A stretch of 64,000 nt of DNA from Gammaproteobacteria bacterium (GCA_002711845.1 PASF01000001.1:594839-658838); one strand, 5' to 3'. Shown: positions 52,263 to 60,488, counted from the stretch's first letter. Numbers and translations: made by a program. Notes: generated by a model not told the origin, from the sequence alone.

Positions 52263-54899
52263 TTATGCTCCCAATTCCAGGTCTTGGCGTTTTTCGAGTT
52301 GTCGCAGTTGAAGCGCGGCTCTCTTGTGGGCCTCGTACTCCAGCAAATCGACAGTCGACTCCTTTATGCTTGATCGGGACATACGTGCTGCCAGCCACCG
52401 TATTCGCTCCGCTTGTGACGGCTCTGTATTGCGATCGATAAACGGAGCAGACTGCCCGAGGCGAATGCTTTTGTTGACGAGCTTTTTATTGATCACTAGC
52501 TGTGTGCTGTCACGCGCGCGACTGGCTGCTACGTATGTGTCATGTTTATCGTAGGCCGGGTTTAGCAGCACAATCGCGTTGTCGACAGTCAGGCCTTGCG
52601 CTCCGTAAATAGTCGATGCGTAGGCGTGGCTAATTGGCAATCGGTTGTTATCATCAGCCAGTTTGGACAGTGGGAAACTTACGCGGCGGCCGTGGATGCT
52701 GATATCTACTACTTGAGCATCTAAATCAGCATTTTCTGTTCGATCCGGAACACGCAAGACAGTTGCTGTCGTGCCGTTAATTACACCCAGCGCGTCGTCC
52801 CGTTTCAGGAACCGTATCTCATCTCCAGCGGCCAAATTAATTTTCGCCGTGTGTCCTGATGGTGTAATCGTGCGCAGCAGTATTTCCGGGCCGTAAATGA
52901 CTCCTTCAGCTTGTAGTCGGGATCTGATTTGCTCATTAATGGCACGAACTTCCGCATTCGTTTTAGCCATAAGCAGCGTTGATTTAGAAGGGCTTGACCG
53001 ACGGATTTGTGCCCAGCGGTCGCCGAGCTCTCTGATTGATACAGCTTCTCCCTCGGCCTCAATAAGCAGGCCGTGTTCGGCGAAAGCCACCAGTGCTGAA
53101 TCCGCATCCCCGTTTCCGAGCGCTGTCACAGCATCGCGAGCCCATGCCTCATGTTGTCTTACGATAGTGGACACACTGGCATTTTCTACTGCCCTGGCTA
53201 CCAATGGGAGCCCACCAGCTCCCCCTATGGCCTGTAGTTGATCCCGGTCACCAACGAGCACAACTTTGGCTCCTGATTTCTCGACCGCCTGGAGCAGGGT
53301 GTGGGTATCCTCTGAGCTAATGAGTCCAGCTTCATCCACAATCAGCACAGTGCGATGATCGAGGAATTTGAAGTCATGGCGAGCCACTTCCAGCCATGAT
53401 GCGAGCGCGCGGGTTTCTATTTGAAGGTCGTTTTTTAACTCATTGGCAATGCGCCAGGCTGAAGCCGCGCCGATTACGCGCAACCCAGCGTTTTTATAAG
53501 CCTCAACAATCGGCGCGAGCGTCGTAGTCTTTCCAGAGCCTGGACTGCCTTCAATGCAAGCGATTCTAGCCGCACTGCAAGCTCTGAGAGCTGCTGCTGA
53601 TTGTTCCGCACTTAATCCGTGTTGAGAAGAGCGCTCTGCTATGTCATCTGGGTCAATCTCGTGCCAGATTCCCCGGGCCATATCGGATGCGATGCTGACC
53701 ACGTTCTTTTCAATCCTGATGCGATCGGGTGTTGAGTATCGAAGCGCGCCTATCAGGTCGGTCCCCAGAGCTATAAAATCCTTGGTTTTGACGAGATCTT
53801 CGATTCGATTGGTAATTTGGTCAGGTGTTAGCCCTGAGCCTACGAGTGCAGCTGTTCCGGCTCTTATCAGGTCGCGCCGATCCACCACGCTGCGAGTGTC
53901 CATCAGCTCGCTGATAACGTTTGACCGGTAGTACTTGATGATTGCTGTGGGCAGGGATGTGATATTTCGCTCCTTTGCTGCCTCCAGTGCCAGTGTCTGG
54001 AGATCAGAAAGATTGAAGCCGTTGGCCAGAGCGGCCTCCTTCCACACTTGGGCGCTATTTAAGTCATGGCTCGGTGACTTCGCTGGCCGGGTTGATTTAG
54101 CTACAGATGCAGCGAGCTTAGGAGATTCCTTTCCTGTGGTTCCGGCCTCAGAAAGCTCGTCGATAATTTCATTGTGACGCGCACTGAAATATTTGATGAT
54201 CTCATCGTCAATCCCGGCGATTTCGAAAGTCCCATTATGACCAATACGGTCTATTGCATATCCCAATTTTTGTAGCTCGTGTGCAAGAGCCGCATGGTAG
54301 GTGGCACCAGCAGACATTTTCCAGTCGCGTAGCACGGTTGAATGCAAAGCACCGACTGTGCCATCCGCCCGGACGGCGAGGTTAGGTATCACGCAATGTG
54401 TGTGAAGGTTTGGGTCCCCAAACTGCCGGCCATCGCTGTGCAGAGCAGGGCGACTGTCTCCGTGTTTAAAGCAGGCGGCAGTCAGCGAAACCTTTTCGTA
54501 AACAAGCCCGCCCTTACCCCGGCGAGCGTAGCTGGCCTCCCGCTCTAAAACCTTGAGAGCTGCGCGGACTGCTTCAGCGTGGGCGTGCTCAATAGCCAGT
54601 TTCGTCTCAGGGCTTCCGCCGGCCCAAAGGAGCGACACTGATCGTGAGGCAGACATTGTGTAGTCGAAAGCCGGTATGCGGTCGATGCGCCTGCCGGAAG
54701 GCGGCAAAAGTGACTCTCCTTCAGGTCCTATCCCGGCGAATAGATTTTCGAATTCTCTTAAATCAACTGTGCTAGCGTCATGAATATGAAACTGACCCGA
54801 CGGGCAGTACCAAGCGCCGAGGTTATTTCCCTCCAAATAATAATCTGTTTGGGATGTATAATAAGAGCTGCTTGCTGCGGGATTCCATGTGGCGACCAT
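52263..54899 (-). CDS. MobF-family conjugative relaxase-helicase (TrwC/TraI-like)
   Basis: An 878-aa protein that would nick oriT and unwind the transferred strand. The N-terminal relaxase has tyrosine pairs Tyr13-Tyr14 and Tyr20-Tyr21 as candidate nucleophiles and the three-histidine metal site His154, His166 and His168 (GDPNLHTHCVIPN). The C-terminal part is a RecD-type helicase with Walker A GSPGSGKTTT containing Lys457, DEAGLIS, and a late STIYGAQGLTVD motif. The order and length match TrwC. One copy of the element's 14-bp motif lies 63 bp upstream. The gene is followed by the excisionase and integrase. oriT was not pinpointed; the 146-bp gap upstream is a candidate. Confidence 0.95.
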   Translation of the reverse strand: MVATWNPAASSSYYTSQTDYYLEGNNLGAWYCPSGQFHIHDASTVDLREFENLFAGIGPEGESLLPPSGRRIDRIPAFDYTMSASRSVSLLWAGGSPETKLAIEHAHAEAVRAALKVLEREASYARRGKGGLVYEKVSLTAACFKHGDSRPALHSDGRQFGDPNLHTHCVIPNLAVRADGTVGALHSTVLRDWKMSAGATYHAALAHELQKLGYAIDRIGHNGTFEIAGIDDEIIKYFSARHNEIIDELSEAGTTGKESPKLAASVAKSTRPAKSPSHDLNSAQVWKEAALANGFNLSDLQTLALEAAKERNITSLPTAIIKYYRSNVISELMDTRSVVDRRDLIRAGTAALVGSGLTPDQITNRIEDLVKTKDFIALGTDLIGALRYSTPDRIRIEKNVVSIASDMARGIWHEIDPDDIAERSSQHGLSAEQSAAALRACSAARIACIEGSPGSGKTTTLAPIVEAYKNAGLRVIGAASAWRIANELKNDLQIETRALASWLEVARHDFKFLDHRTVLIVDEAGLISSEDTHTLLQAVEKSGAKVVLVGDRDQLQAIGGAGGLPLVARAVENASVSTIVRQHEAWARDAVTALGNGDADSALVAFAEHGLLIEAEGEAVSIRELGDRWAQIRRSSPSKSTLLMAKTNAEVRAINEQIRSRLQAEGVIYGPEILLRTITPSGHTAKINLAAGDEIRFLKRDDALGVINGTTATVLRVPDRTENADLDAQVVDISIHGRRVSFPLSKLADDNNRLPISHAYASTIYGAQGLTVDNAIVLLNPAYDKHDTYVAASRARDSTQLVINKKLVNKSIRLGQSAPFIDRNTEPSQAERIRWLAARMSRSSIKESTVDLLEYEAHKRAALQLRQLEKRQDLELGA

Positions 54900-54961
54900 T
54901 TTTAATTACCTGTGTTAAGTAGTTGGTAGATGATTTTTCTCATGGATTGGTAGCCGTGAAA

Positions 54962-54974
54962 TGGATTCTGAGTC
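54962..54974 (-). promoter_or_regulatory. shared element motif, copy A (before the relaxase)
   Basis: Read on the minus strand this is GACTCAGAATCCA, matching 12 of 13 bases of the motif found upstream of the ParA-like and 422-aa genes. It begins 63 bp before the relaxase start codon. It may be an operator or promoter element for the relaxase-excisionase-integrase operon. Confidence 0.5.
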
Positions 54975-55045
54975 ACAAACCTGTTGTATTAGCCGCTTTT
55001 GAGAAAAAACGGCCATACGCGATGGTGGATCGAGAATACTCTGGG

Positions 55046-56785
55046 TTATTTAGTCTTAAAGGAGCTTGAACTCGGACGAGTACGCGTTTTAGTTTGGCTC
55101 GAACGCGGCGGCAGAGGTACGTGTGCGGGCCTTCGTGCTGGCCACGAAGTAAATGGTATATTTAGAATTCCTGGCGAACCGAGACCAAAAATCGCTACGC
55201 GCACATTCAATTTTCTACCCTTTTTGATTACGCCAAGCTCATCAGATAACTGATGGTGCTCGATGACTGACACCTGACTTTCGCGACGGGTTTTCGGTTT
55301 GTTTTCTCCAGCGAAATCCCATTCCACCGTAGTACGCTGCCCTCCGAAATCCTTGACCACTCGGTTCCGGGTTTCGCAGATGCCTAGTTGGCAGACAACT
55401 TTTATTCTGAATCGTGCATCGAGAATTTTCGAATCCTCTGGACCATATATTTTTTCGATCTGCTCCCAGTCCTGCGTAGCTATGATGCACCTAACCCCTT
55501 TTTCCCTGCCAACACTAAGTAGTTCCGGTAATCGCTCCAAATGTTTGAGAACATGCAGTTCATCGAGTATTAGATGTAGCCACGCAGTTTGGCGATTAGG
55601 TGAGGAAGGCGCGAGAATTTTGCCTGCAACAATTTCAAGCAAGAGCCCGCTTACAGCGGTCGAGAGTATGGGGTAGTCCGCTGCATGCTGAAGCACGATT
55701 GTCTTTGGTAGACATGAGCTCGGCGATAGCCACTCAGAGATACTGAACCGACGCGACTTTGGAACTGATTGGGCGAGAAGAGAGATTGGTCTGATGGACT
55801 GAAGCGCGGCGATCCATAATGTGAGAAGAATTGATTGACTGGTTTTGTTCAGATTTCCCTGATTATCGAATTCAAGTATTTCTGCTGCAGGTGATTTGAT
55901 TCGATTGAGACGTGCATGTATCCTCTGGGACGATTGGAAAACACATTGATACAACTCCTCCCAACCCCAAGCCAATCCGTGTTCTTGCTGTAAGGACTCG
56001 ATGAGCGCTGATAAAATGCTGCGCGCGGAATTCGGCCAGACGGATTCGCCTGTTAGCTCCGAAGGGATAAATTTTATCGACAACTCGGAAGCGGCATGAG
56101 GGTCTGTAATGTCACGTCCAATCGCCCAGAGCCACCCCATGCTGCTTCTAGCTGCTAGCAATATGAAATCTTCTTGGGGTAGTCCAGCAGTAACGTCTCC
56201 TTTCGCATCGTTAATTATGGTCAGACCACCACGTTTTAGTATTTGACCGGCCAAGGCTCGAGTTACACCACTTTTCCCGGAGCCGTGGCCACCGAGTACG
56301 CTTATACCTGAGGCCTCAGCATTACTGTTCAGTTGCACATGTGGCGTAAGCCACAAACCTTGATCATCAATCTTCCCGGATTTGCGTAAATAACGACGGA
56401 AAGACCTACGAGCGTCCGCATCATATAGCAGCTTGTTGCCCAAAATCGTTTGTGCAACTTCTCTTAGAGGGGCATGAGCTATGTTGACTATGAATGCTAC
56501 AGCCCCGCCAATCATCGCTGCCCCGACGATCAGAATTATATGATTGCGGATCATTTGATCTGCAAAAAGTTCGCGGAGATTTGACGCACGACAGGCCAAT
56601 TCTATGCTGCAAGTACTGTTCGGGTCCGCAAACCCCAGATCCCAGACAAATTCCCAGATACTAAATAGAGTTACTGGCAGTTTGCCTGGGCCAATAATCC
56701 AGTAAAGTGTCGCGATGATGCCTACCGTCGTGGATGCGACGAGTGCGCAGGCGATTGAGGGAAGGAGAGGCTTTTCTAAGTTCAT
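55046..56785 (-). CDS. type IV coupling protein (TrwB/TraD-like)
   Basis: A 579-aa inner-membrane DNA-transport ATPase that links the relaxosome to a secretion channel. Two N-terminal hydrophobic helices (about residues 8-32 and 75-100) precede the ATPase domain with Walker A GGHGSGKSGVT (Lys171) and Walker B LHLILDELHVL. The block IATQDWEQIEKIYG is typical of the family. The gene follows the small membrane protein by 11 bp and lies in the operon started by the ParA-like gene. The relaxase operon begins 146 bp downstream of its stop. No VirB/Trw channel genes are in the window. Confidence 0.93.
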   Translation of the reverse strand: MNLEKPLLPSIACALVASTTVGIIATLYWIIGPGKLPVTLFSIWEFVWDLGFADPNSTCSIELACRASNLRELFADQMIRNHIILIVGAAMIGGAVAFIVNIAHAPLREVAQTILGNKLLYDADARRSFRRYLRKSGKIDDQGLWLTPHVQLNSNAEASGISVLGGHGSGKSGVTRALAGQILKRGGLTIINDAKGDVTAGLPQEDFILLAARSSMGWLWAIGRDITDPHAASELSIKFIPSELTGESVWPNSARSILSALIESLQQEHGLAWGWEELYQCVFQSSQRIHARLNRIKSPAAEILEFDNQGNLNKTSQSILLTLWIAALQSIRPISLLAQSVPKSRRFSISEWLSPSSCLPKTIVLQHAADYPILSTAVSGLLLEIVAGKILAPSSPNRQTAWLHLILDELHVLKHLERLPELLSVGREKGVRCIIATQDWEQIEKIYGPEDSKILDARFRIKVVCQLGICETRNRVVKDFGGQRTTVEWDFAGENKPKTRRESQVSVIEHHQLSDELGVIKKGRKLNVRVAIFGLGSPGILNIPFTSWPARRPAHVPLPPRSSQTKTRTRPSSSSFKTK

Positions 56786-56796
56786 TTTGTGATCCT

Positions 56797-57186
56797 TTAC
56801 AATGGAAGAGTGGCAAGAACAGCGATACCGCAGAGAAAAACTGCGCTACCAGTAAATATCCCGTACAAAACGGCTCGAATGCCCCAGTTCGGCTCTGCGC
56901 ACTGTTGCGCCGCCCAGCCATACGTAGTTTTTCCTGGATCGGGTGACGGCGTAGCCGCTTGTTCATGTGAGTTTTCTGGTGGGTGGTCTATGGGTGTACC
57001 GCTAGCCTGAACGATTTCGATAAACCGCCGCATGCCCGCACTACCGAGTTTGGTTAGTGCTCGAGGATCGAATTCGCTAGCGCCACTTACGAAACTTTTA
57101 GCGTTATGCTCCGCCAATGCCTTCCGCGCTATGCGTCCTTCGTTGATTGCTGCATTGGCGGTCTTGGAAAACTGTGAGCGATTCAT
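56797..57186 (-). CDS. small C-terminally anchored membrane protein of the mobile element
   Basis: A 129-aa protein with a soluble N-terminal 90 residues and two close C-terminal hydrophobic stretches (VLYGIFTGSAVFLCGIAVLATL). The start at 57186 overlaps the ParA-like stop as ATGA, so the genes are coupled; the longer frame to 57246 lies inside that gene. It ends 11 bp before the coupling-protein gene. StbC-like or TraD-partner proteins of conjugative plasmids have similar places, but no family is recognised and the function is unknown. Confidence 0.6.
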   Translation of the reverse strand: MNRSQFSKTANAAINEGRIARKALAEHNAKSFVSGASEFDPRALTKLGSAGMRRFIEIVQASGTPIDHPPENSHEQAATPSPDPGKTTYGWAAQQCAEPNWGIRAVLYGIFTGSAVFLCGIAVLATLPL

Positions 57187-57998
57187 TGTGATGACTCCCC
57201 CAATCCTAGTGCCCGATCGAATTCGTTGAATACTGTCACCAACCATTGAGACACATCACCGCGAGCTATTTTTGCCTCTGCGCGAGGCAGCCCCGTGGCT
57301 GCAATTGTCTGGGCGGTCGACATGTCAACGACATCTATAAATCGGCATCGTGCGGCCTCAAACAATCGCCATGAACCTCCGGGAATTGCAGGGAACACAA
57401 GCGTGTGGCAGGATTTTTGCCATTTTTTTAGGTGTTCCTCTACTGCAGCGGCGGTGGCTGAGAGAGGGTGCGCTATTGACAATCGGCCATCTCGACAATT
57501 TTCAATGAAATGTATGGTAGATGTGGTCAGGGCTGACTTGAGCTTCTCGGCCGACCAAACCGCTTGCCGGATTGCTTCGGGCTCTGATAAAAACGGAACT
57601 AAAATGTGGCAGGTGATTCCCCATTCCTGCAAATCCTCTTCCAGGTCGACCATGGCCGCCCAAGTGGCGAATCGGCCAACCTCACCTGCACCGCAATCGA
57701 TCACCAGTGGCGCATTGCCGGCAGTTGATTCAATCAACTCTAGAATAGGGCTGAATCTGCGGAACTCGATCTCAGGGTCAACGCGGGAGGCCTTAGGGTC
57801 GGACTCAATAGTGAGTACCTCAGTGCCTATTACATCAGCCAGGCGGCGCTGGCGATCAATCTGGATTACCGCAGGAGTTTCCCCCTCCAGAGTGAGCCGA
57901 TCGAAGAGTGCCAAAGAGCACAGAGATTTGCCGACGCCCCCTTTTTCGTTGGCCACTATATATATGCTACATCTTGAGTCCTGTTTTTTAGAAGACAT
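57183..57998 (-). CDS. ParA/MinD-like ATPase of the mobile element
   Basis: A 271-aa P-loop ATPase with the deviant Walker A motif KGGVGKS (residues 19-25, Lys24), a second strand PAVIQIDRQRR with the switch region, and a Walker B-like stretch PLVIDCGAGEVG. It resembles StbB/ParA-type proteins encoded beside coupling proteins in conjugative plasmids, which position DNA or the transfer machinery. It begins the operon with the small membrane protein and the coupling protein. A copy of the 14-bp motif lies 65 bp upstream of its ATG. No ParB gene or parS array was seen. Confidence 0.85.
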   Translation of the reverse strand: MSSKKQDSRCSIYIVANEKGGVGKSLCSLALFDRLTLEGETPAVIQIDRQRRLADVIGTEVLTIESDPKASRVDPEIEFRRFSPILELIESTAGNAPLVIDCGAGEVGRFATWAAMVDLEEDLQEWGITCHILVPFLSEPEAIRQAVWSAEKLKSALTTSTIHFIENCRDGRLSIAHPLSATAAAVEEHLKKWQKSCHTLVFPAIPGGSWRLFEAARCRFIDVVDMSTAQTIAATGLPRAEAKIARGDVSQWLVTVFNEFDRALGLGESSQ

Positions 57999-58299
57999 CG
58001 GTTGCTCCTGTGAAGGTTGTAAGTTGAAATTGCTATTTTGCTTTCACCGAGTACCGTGGATCTGGATTTTGAGTCCCGTTTCTCGATTCCATTGCGAAAA
58101 AGAAGGTTATTCGGAGAAATCTGTGATGAAACAGGGGGCATCACTGTCCAGTGAGAGGTGGGGCATTTTCAGAAGGACCTGAGGTAGAAAAAAATGAAGG
58201 CGATGGATTAGTTTTGCCGGGCGATAAGAGAATGAGTGACCAGACGTTGACCTGCCGCATGGGTTTGGGATTAGTGTTCCATCCAGCAGGACGAACTCT
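57999..58299. other. non-coding stretch upstream of the ParA-like operon
   Basis: No convincing coding region lies here; short open frames look incidental. The part nearest the ParA-like start contains its ribosome site (CAGGAG) and copy B of the shared motif at 58063-58076. The remainder is probably promoter DNA plus sequence left by IS3-type insertion. Confidence 0.5.
58063..58076 (-). promoter_or_regulatory. shared element motif, copy B (before the ParA-like gene)
   Basis: On the minus strand this reads GGACTCAAAATCCA, identical over 14 bases to copy C. It begins 65 bp before the ParA-like start codon. The outer bases form short inverted arms (GGA and TCC), compatible with a protein-binding site. 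Confidence 0.6.
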
Positions 58300-58422
58300 A
58301 TGAAGGGGGCGCTGGAAGCAACGCAAATAATCGATGCCTGGCGCGATCATTACAACAACGAAAGACCCCATAGTACGCTGAACTACATGACACCTGCCGC
58401 TTTTGCTAAAAGGGCGGCATAA
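58300..58422 (+). pseudogene. IS3-family transposase remnant (OrfB C-terminus)
   Basis: The in-frame stretch to the TAA at 58420 codes for IIDAWRDHYNNERPHSTLNY and a short tail (MTPAAFAKRAA), the characteristic end of IS3-type OrfB integrases. The rest of the transposase is missing, as the frame is stopped upstream at 58237. The following DNA up to about 58470 should be the IS end; it reads through a run of five G residues to GGTCA. It separates a KfrA-like gene from its missing 3' part. Confidence 0.8.
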
Positions 58423-58449
58423 TAGGAATATCTCATCGAGCCAGTGGTA

Positions 58450-58593
58450 CTAATTTGGGGGTAAGGTCACAGTCTGCGAAGCTAGTCCAGTTTCTTCACG
58501 AATCGTGGAAACAATGGGAAACTTATCGCACCCACCTTCTTCGTATAGTTTATCTGCTACCGCCCAGATCATTTCCTTAGCATCTGTTGACAT
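58450..58593 (-). pseudogene. KfrA-like DNA-binding protein, truncated N-terminus
   Basis: A 47-aa frame beginning MSTDAKEMIWAVADKLYEEGG and continuing DKFPIVSTIREETGLASQTV resembles the N-terminal helix-turn-helix of KfrA-type plasmid regulators, in which an A-x-x-L-x-x-x-G pattern precedes a wing. It is cut after Thr43 by the end of an IS3-type element, and the remaining residues (LPPN) come from IS sequence. KfrA proteins have a long coiled-coil tail, which is lost. The intact gene would have closed the operon started by the 422-aa gene. Confidence 0.55.
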
Positions 58594-58615
58594 GGATTTG
58601 TTCTTCTTGAGTCAG

Positions 58616-58864
58616 TCAGTAATAGTAGTAATGTATTACTACTATTGCTGCTTGGTCGTTATTTGAGAAGTAAGCGTTCGCCGGAAGTAAACAACTGTCA
58701 TAATAGTGGGTGAACGCCTCAGCATCCTGTTCACTGTCACCGGCAATGTAAAGCTGACCAAGGAAAGCGCCGCATCCTCGGTGGGTCAAAATTAGATTGC
58801 CGTTGACACACCAAGGCCAATATTGGCGATCGGTCTGGGAACAAGTGCTGAACTCGATCTCCAT
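58616..58864 (-). CDS. hypothetical protein of the mobile element
   Basis: An 82-aa acidic soluble protein with several aromatic residues and the unusual end IVVIHYYYY. The start is assigned at ATG 58864 (MEIEFSTCSQ), but an in-frame TTG at 58882 is closer to the previous stop, and no good ribosome site settles the matter. It lies between the 422-aa gene and the truncated KfrA-like gene and may share their transcript. No family is recognised. Confidence 0.45.
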   Translation of the reverse strand: MEIEFSTCSQTDRQYWPWCVNGNLILTHRGCGAFLGQLYIAGDSEQDAEAFTHYYDSCLLPANAYFSNNDQAAIVVIHYYYY

Positions 58865-58885
58865 CACCGCAGGAATTTGCAATGG

Positions 58886-60154
58886 TCAATTTTTCGGTAG
58901 GCGCGCGACAACCGTTCCCCCACGCTCGGTTATTGGATACGCCTCTGTTATAAAGCGTAACCACTCGTTATGTGGCATCACAGATAGCATGGCCTGAGCC
59001 CAGAACGTTTCCTCAAGTTGGGACGGGGCTGTTCCCGTCCTAGGTTGGTGGCTCCACCGTTCGAGAAACTTTAATGCCGACACTAACCAAAGCATATGAT
59101 CGAGTGAAAACTCAGCGTCCTGGCCTCGATAAAACCGACCGATGAGGCGCATCGTATCAAAATATTCTCGTGGTCTAGTCCAGTCGTAGGTCAGAAACAG
59201 GTCTGAGGGGTTTATGTCGCCGGCAAACGCAGCTGGTAACAGTTCAGCCATGCTTCGGTATTGGTCGGGTGTTGTGGCTGCGAATTCGGCTCTTTGTCCT
59301 TTACTCTCTACTTTGCCCATGGATACCTTATCGCTAATACTACTGCTTGCTTGCCGCATTCTGCTGCTGCGTGCCTCGCAGAGCGCCAGCCCCAGGACAA
59401 GATTTTTATGAAACTCAATTTCTCGGGTAATGTCAGCGGTTGTGGAGTCTCTGAAACGGCTGGCTCTCTGCTCAGCTTTTTTAGTCAGACTTTCAAAGCC
59501 ATACAGTTTTTTCCAGCGTTTTCGGCCATTAACCCATAAGGTATCAAGGTGCTTCTCGAGAGGCTTTTTTGGCCTCTCTTCGCTATCTCTACCTGCCCCC
59601 TGTTCGCTATCTCTATCTGCTCCATTTTCTGTTCTAAATCGGGAATCGCTTTTTGGCCACGATTCAATCAAGGCCTCAATCACCTTCTCTCGGCTAGCCC
59701 CGACGGTTTGGTGAATACGTTTGTCGCGGAAGGCCACCAAGTGCCGTACTGTTTCGACAGTAGCAAAAACCGTGACAGCCAGTGCGGTTTTCGTTTCCTT
59801 TTCTATGGGATCGTTTGGTTGACCTCCAGAGCCACGCTGCTTCCGCAATTCGGATGGGATTGCGGCAATGAGTATCGGTTCACCTGCGTCAAACCGCGCG
59901 CGCTGCTCGTGAGTCAGCGAGAACTGATGAAGCTCATCTGAAGACGCCTCTATAAATTGGATGGTTCCCAGGTTCTCGTTTATTGCGCTTTGTATTCGTG
60001 GAGGGAGCTCGCTTATGTGCCTATGCGCAGTGCCTTCCTTGAATAGCAGGATGAGTCTCTTGGGGCTAGGCAAACCGCGGTGTTTACTAAATTTCTCGAG
60101 CTCCTCCATTTTCGACTGCAGGCTTTCGTGGTTTCCGTTGTGTTCGTCGTTCAT
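58886..60154 (-). CDS. 422-aa protein of unknown function on the mobile element
   Basis: A large soluble, mostly helical protein with a basic, repeat-bearing middle region (two eight-residue units GADRDSEQ and GAGRDSEE) and no recognisable catalytic motif. The ATG at 60154 is chosen because GAGG lies eight bases upstream; an earlier frame start at 60229 lacks one. Copy C of the shared motif is 77 bp upstream. It starts the operon followed by an 82-aa gene and a truncated KfrA-like gene. A replication or partition role is conceivable from the company it keeps, but there is no sequence proof. Confidence 0.65.
   Translation of the reverse strand: MNDEHNGNHESLQSKMEELEKFSKHRGLPSPKRLILLFKEGTAHRHISELPPRIQSAINENLGTIQFIEASSDELHQFSLTHEQRARFDAGEPILIAAIPSELRKQRGSGGQPNDPIEKETKTALAVTVFATVETVRHLVAFRDKRIHQTVGASREKVIEALIESWPKSDSRFRTENGADRDSEQGAGRDSEERPKKPLEKHLDTLWVNGRKRWKKLYGFESLTKKAEQRASRFRDSTTADITREIEFHKNLVLGLALCEARSSRMRQASSSISDKVSMGKVESKGQRAEFAATTPDQYRSMAELLPAAFAGDINPSDLFLTYDWTRPREYFDTMRLIGRFYRGQDAEFSLDHMLWLVSALKFLERWSHQPRTGTAPSQLEETFWAQAMLSVMPHNEWLRFITEAYPITERGGTVVARLPKN
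59579..59626 (-). repeat. 24-bp imperfect tandem duplication inside the 422-aa gene
   Basis: Units at 59579-59602 and 59603-59626 share TTCGCTATCTCTA/TCTG-type sequence and encode repeated ADRDSE/AGRDSE peptides. It keeps the reading frame and is probably a local slippage product in a flexible, charged linker. Confidence 0.7.
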
Positions 60155-60230
60155 AGGTAATACCTCAACTACTGAATGCGGTGGGGATTTCACCGTGGCT
60201 CTAAAGATAGCGGAACGGCTCTCGATCACG

Positions 60231-60244
60231 TGGATTTTGAGTCC
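60231..60244 (-). promoter_or_regulatory. shared element motif, copy C (before the 422-aa gene)
   Basis: Reads GGACTCAAAATCCA on the minus strand, identical to copy B. It begins 77 bp before the 60154 start codon. With flanking bases it forms TGGA-CTCAAAA-TCCA, a short dyad, suggesting a dimeric regulator. Confidence 0.6.
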
Positions 60245-60322
60245 ATTTTTTTGTGGTTCGGCTGAAATCGGTGGCCCATTTTAGATGGCCATCAACATTC
60301 ATGAGAATAGTTCGCAAAAAGA

Positions 60323-60342
60323 GAGGGGGGCTTGTCCCCCTC
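60323..60342 (-). terminator. GC-rich hairpin followed by a T-run on the minus strand
   Basis: GAGGGGG (60323-60329) and CCCCCTC (60336-60342) pair around a six-base loop. On the minus strand the stem is followed by TCTCTTTTTG. It could stop transcripts entering from the right, or act as a leader structure; it is one of three hairpins between the divergent genes. Confidence 0.45.
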
Positions 60343-60434
60343 AAAATCAACAAAAATAGACAGTTTCCACGCAGTGGATCCTCTGCGATTTTTGTGGATT
60401 TTTTCACCCTCGCCGAGTCGCCCTCGTCGGCAGT

Positions 60435-60464
60435 GGGGCATGTGCGCAATAGCGGACATACCCC
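60435..60464. repeat. inverted repeat just upstream of ardA
   Basis: GGGGCATGT (60435-60443) and ACATACCCC (60456-60464) form a 9-bp stem with one mismatch and a 12-base loop, ending 24 bp before the ardA ATG. Another imperfect palindrome, around GGATCC, is at 60370-60387. Confidence 0.6.
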
Positions 60465-60488
60465 AAAAGCCTAAATGAGGATTGAACA

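Larger units (their letters stand above)
60155..60488. promoter_or_regulatory. divergent control region between the 422-aa gene and ardA
   Basis: A 334-bp intergenic region without coding capacity. It holds shared motif copy C (60231-60244) directed at the 422-aa gene and three inverted repeats at 60323-60342, 60370-60387 and 60435-60464 leading to ardA. Such folding could matter when the region is single-stranded after transfer. Confidence 0.6.

Noticed and set aside
55000..55045. The A-run with GC-rich flank between coupling-protein and relaxase genes as a terminator
   Set aside because: No paired stem precedes the run on either strand.
57972..57982. TTGAGTCCTG inside the ParA-like gene as a fourth copy of the shared motif
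   Set aside because: Only eight bases match and it lies within coding sequence.
58141..58371. A 76-codon minus-strand frame beside the IS3 remnant
   Set aside because: It crosses the transposase remnant in antisense and shows no family resemblance; treated as incidental, though a lost tail of the KfrA-like gene cannot be fully excluded.
60370..60387. The GGATCC-centred palindrome as an oriT nick site
   Set aside because: No relaxase-specific nic sequence can be recognised and the relaxase gene is 5.5 kb away; kept only as a hairpin.
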